From Sva-07 sp963707515 (GTDB lineage: Bacteria > Actinomycetota > Acidimicrobiia > Acidimicrobiales > Ilumatobacteraceae), in assembly GCA_963707515.1 (NCBI GenBank), contig CAVPQI010000003.1:310001-374000 (forward strand): DNA of 64,000 nt, written 5' to 3'. Each line of letters begins with the position of its first letter. Positions within the stretch are counted from its first letter, which is position 1. The position numbers were made by a program, and so were the translations under genes. The notes under the pieces are model-generated. The model made no database searches, was not told where the DNA came from, and saw only the letters and a program-made list of their open reading frames with translations. Below, piece by piece: positions 62,204-64,000 of the stretch.

Positions 62204-64000
62204 ATGACCACCTTCGACGCGACCGTTCCCGAGACGACGAACGCCGACGCGCTGATGTCGTCGATCGCCGCGTTCGCCGACCTCGGCTCGCGGCAGATCG
62301 ACGCCGACCGGTTGCTGGCGGCGGAGGGCGCCGGCCACATCGTCCACGACCTCCCGCTGCGTGCCGACGGTCGCCTGGTCGCCCTCGAGTCGCGACCATG
62401 GCGGCTCGATCCCGTCCCGTTGGTGATCAGCGGCGGCGAGTTCACCGCCCTCGCCGATGCGGCGATCGCCCGTATGCAGATGCTCGAGGCGATCCTCGTC
62501 GATCTGTACGGCGAACGCGAGCTGCTGCGCGACGCGGTCGTCGATCCGGTGCTGTTGTGGGGGAGCCCGAAGTACCGGCTGGCGGCATTCGGTCAGCGAC
62601 CGATCGGCCGCTGGATGACGAACTACGCGGTCGACGTGATCCGCGACGCCAACGGCCGCTGGCACGTCGTGCGCGACATCACCGACGCACCGGCGGGTGT
62701 CGGCTACGCCCTGCTCGGCCGGGCGGTCACCGCCCGGGTCCATCGCGACATCGTCGCCAAGCTCCCCGCCGGCCGGGCGCTGCGGTCCCTCGATCCGTTC
62801 GCCGATCGGCTGCGCGACGGACTCGCCGATGTCGCCGCCACCGACAACCCGCGCATCGTCGTGCTGTCGGGCGGCGTCGACCATGCGTCGTTCGTCGAGC
62901 AGTCCTACCTCGCCACTCGGCTCGGTCTGAACCTCGTCGAAGGCGCCGACCTCGTCGTCCGCCGCGGTCGGGTGTGGCTCCGGTCGCTCGCCGGGCTGGA
63001 GCCGGTCGACGTGCTCTTCCGACGCCTCGAAGACGATCGAATCGACCCGATGGAGGTCAACGCGGAGGGTTCGGTCGGGGTCCCCGGCCTGCTCCTCGCC
63101 GCCCGCACCGGTGGGGTCAGCCTGGCCAACGCCCACGGCACCGGCGTGCTCGAAGACGCCGGGCTGGCGACCAGCTGGGACGATGCCGGCGCCTGGCTGG
63201 CGACGCGTCACGGACGTCACCCGGCGGCGCAGCCACTGCGGATGTTGACCGTCGACGAACGCCAGCGCGGCACGTGGAGCACGTATCCGGGCTTCGACGG
63301 TTCGACCGACGTGATGCGGGCGGTGACGCTGCGCGTCCATCTCGTGGCCAGCGACATGGGCGTCGACGTGCTGCAGGGTGGCAGTGCCCGGGTGCTCGGC
63401 GACGGCGACGACCCACTGCTGTCGACGATCGCCACCGCCAAGGACGTGTGGGTCGTCGGCGGCACGATTGCCCCACCGGCGGTCCGCCGACGCGAGCCGT
63501 TGCCGCAGGTCGACCTGATCGCCTCGGTGCCGACGCGCGCCGCCGAGGCTCTGTTCTGGGCGGGCCGGGCGATGGAGCGCGCCGAGCTCGTCGCCCGCTC
63601 GATCCACGTCGTGCTCGACCGGACGAGCGGCGCCATCGACACCGACGTCGCCGAAGCCTGGGTGGCACCCGGGCTGGCGATGATCGCCGCAGTCACCGGC
63701 ACTGGTCAGAACCGCCTCGTCGAGCCGGGCGGCGACCCGGCCGGCACGGCGCTCGCCGCTGGCATGGATGCCCTCGTCCGGCAGCTCGGCTCCTTCCTCG
63801 CCGAGGCGTCGTCGGTGCGCGAGTACTTCTCGGTCACGGCCGGGCACGCGCTGGCGCGCCTCGCCCAGACGCGCGGGTGGTTGCGGTCGCACCTCGACGC
63901 GGCCGTGCAGGGCGGCGCCCCGGGTTCGGTCGACGTCTCGCGCATCCACGGCGAGGACCTCGAGCTGGTCCTCGGTGACCTCGCCTCGATCGTCGGGTTG
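62204..64000 (+). CDS. Fused permuted ATP-grasp/alpha-E protein, truncated by window end
   Basis: The first 599 residues of a protein open at the window edge. ATG at 62204. It begins like long ATP-grasp/alpha-E fusions (RPWRLDPVPLVISGGEF, VVLSGGVDHASFVEQSYLA, LNLVEGADLVVRRGRVWLR, GVPGLLLAARTGGVSLANAHG), then the alpha-E part begins at about residue 445 (ALFWAGRAMERAELVARSI). The ATP-binding lobe with Lys and the SGGYG loop, present in the first gene, is missing: after GTGVLEDAGLATSWDD the sequence passes directly to RHPAAQPLRMLTVDERQRG. The loss is in frame. The protein may be a non-catalytic partner. Confidence 0.85.
   Translation, partial: MTTFDATVPETTNADALMSSIAAFADLGSRQIDADRLLAAEGAGHIVHDLPLRADGRLVALESRPWRLDPVPLVISGGEFTALADAAIARMQMLEAILVDLYGERELLRDAVVDPVLLWGSPKYRLAAFGQRPIGRWMTNYAVDVIRDANGRWHVVRDITDAPAGVGYALLGRAVTARVHRDIVAKLPAGRALRSLDPFADRLRDGLADVAATDNPRIVVLSGGVDHASFVEQSYLATRLGLNLVEGADLVVRRGRVWLRSLAGLEPVDVLFRRLEDDRIDPMEVNAEGSVGVPGLLLAARTGGVSLANAHGTGVLEDAGLATSWDDAGAWLATRHGRHPAAQPLRMLTVDERQRGTWSTYPGFDGSTDVMRAVTLRVHLVASDMGVDVLQGGSARVLGDGDDPLLSTIATAKDVWVVGGTIAPPAVRRREPLPQVDLIASVPTRAAEALFWAGRAMERAELVARSIHVVLDRTSGAIDTDVAEAWVAPGLAMIAAVTGTGQNRLVEPGGDPAGTALAAGMDALVRQLGSFLAEASSVREYFSVTAGHALARLAQTRGWLRSHLDAAVQGGAPGSVDVSRIHGEDLELVLGDLASIVGL

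Noticed and set aside
1..64000. tRNA, rRNA or riboswitch genes
   Set aside because: I searched by eye for cloverleaf-like elements and known aptamer cores in the gaps and saw none; weak ncRNAs could be missed.

Overview
The window is very GC-rich, almost fully coding DNA from an actinobacterium. The gene set (WhiB, PdtaS-type kinase, SARP regulator, IdeR/DtxR, class E sortases, HelR-type helicase, SCO1664-DUF3090-phosphatase cluster, paired ArsA-like ATPases) points to Actinobacteria. A complete System I cytochrome c maturation locus suggests a deep-branching class such as Acidimicrobiia (Ilumatobacter-like); that placement is inference. No tRNA, rRNA, CRISPR array, insertion sequence or prophage was seen.

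Layout. 0.1-6.1 kb: HtrA lipoprotein, hemerythrin-like protein and a large SARP-AAA regulator. 6.1-11.9 kb: a minus-strand operon hemE-hemH-hemG-sortase-lnt joined by 4-base start/stop overlaps. 12-24 kb: nucleic-acid enzymes (HelR-type helicase, XPB-type helicase, ABC-F ATPase, Lhr) with an IdeR-like regulator and a lipoprotein between them. 24-27 kb: TetR, small membrane protein, enoyl-CoA hydratase and a second sortase. 27.4-34.4 kb: ccmABCDEFGHI on the plus strand. 34.4-39.9 kb: phosphatase, DUF4328 protein, family A polymerase, zinc peptidase, Mrp and a SufR-like regulator facing Mrp. 40-46 kb: DUF3107, two ArsA-like ATPases, PdtaS, WhiB, a phosphodiesterase and a lipid kinase. 46-52 kb: etfBA and the SCO1664/DUF3090/phosphatase cluster. 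52-58.5 kb: UDG, alcohol dehydrogenase, FrhB-like protein, amt-glnK and acyl-CoA dehydrogenase. 58.6-64 kb: a solitary AbiEi/DUF559-like gene between palindromes, then a cluster of circularly permuted ATP-grasp and alpha-E proteins cut by the window end.

How the genes fit together. Haem synthesis (hemEHG) and haem delivery to cytochromes c (ccm) are both present. Iron and Fe-S control is represented by IdeR, SufR-like, Mrp and WhiB. Fatty-acid oxidation is represented by ETF, acyl-CoA dehydrogenase and enoyl-CoA hydratase; etfB, the dehydrogenase and the whiB promoter region share a palindromic 16-bp motif.

Two features stand out. First, at least fifteen conserved genes carry a single net one-base frameshift, about one per 4 kb, which looks like uncorrected assembly error; I give full spans for these and mark each shift. 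Second, the gaps between genes hold an unusual range of palindromic repeats: GTTAC-armed 31-bp elements, a 49-bp pair, 53-bp and 48-bp doublets spaced 71-72 bp, a 62-bp tandem array and a dispersed 25-bp GC-rich word that also expands inside Lhr.
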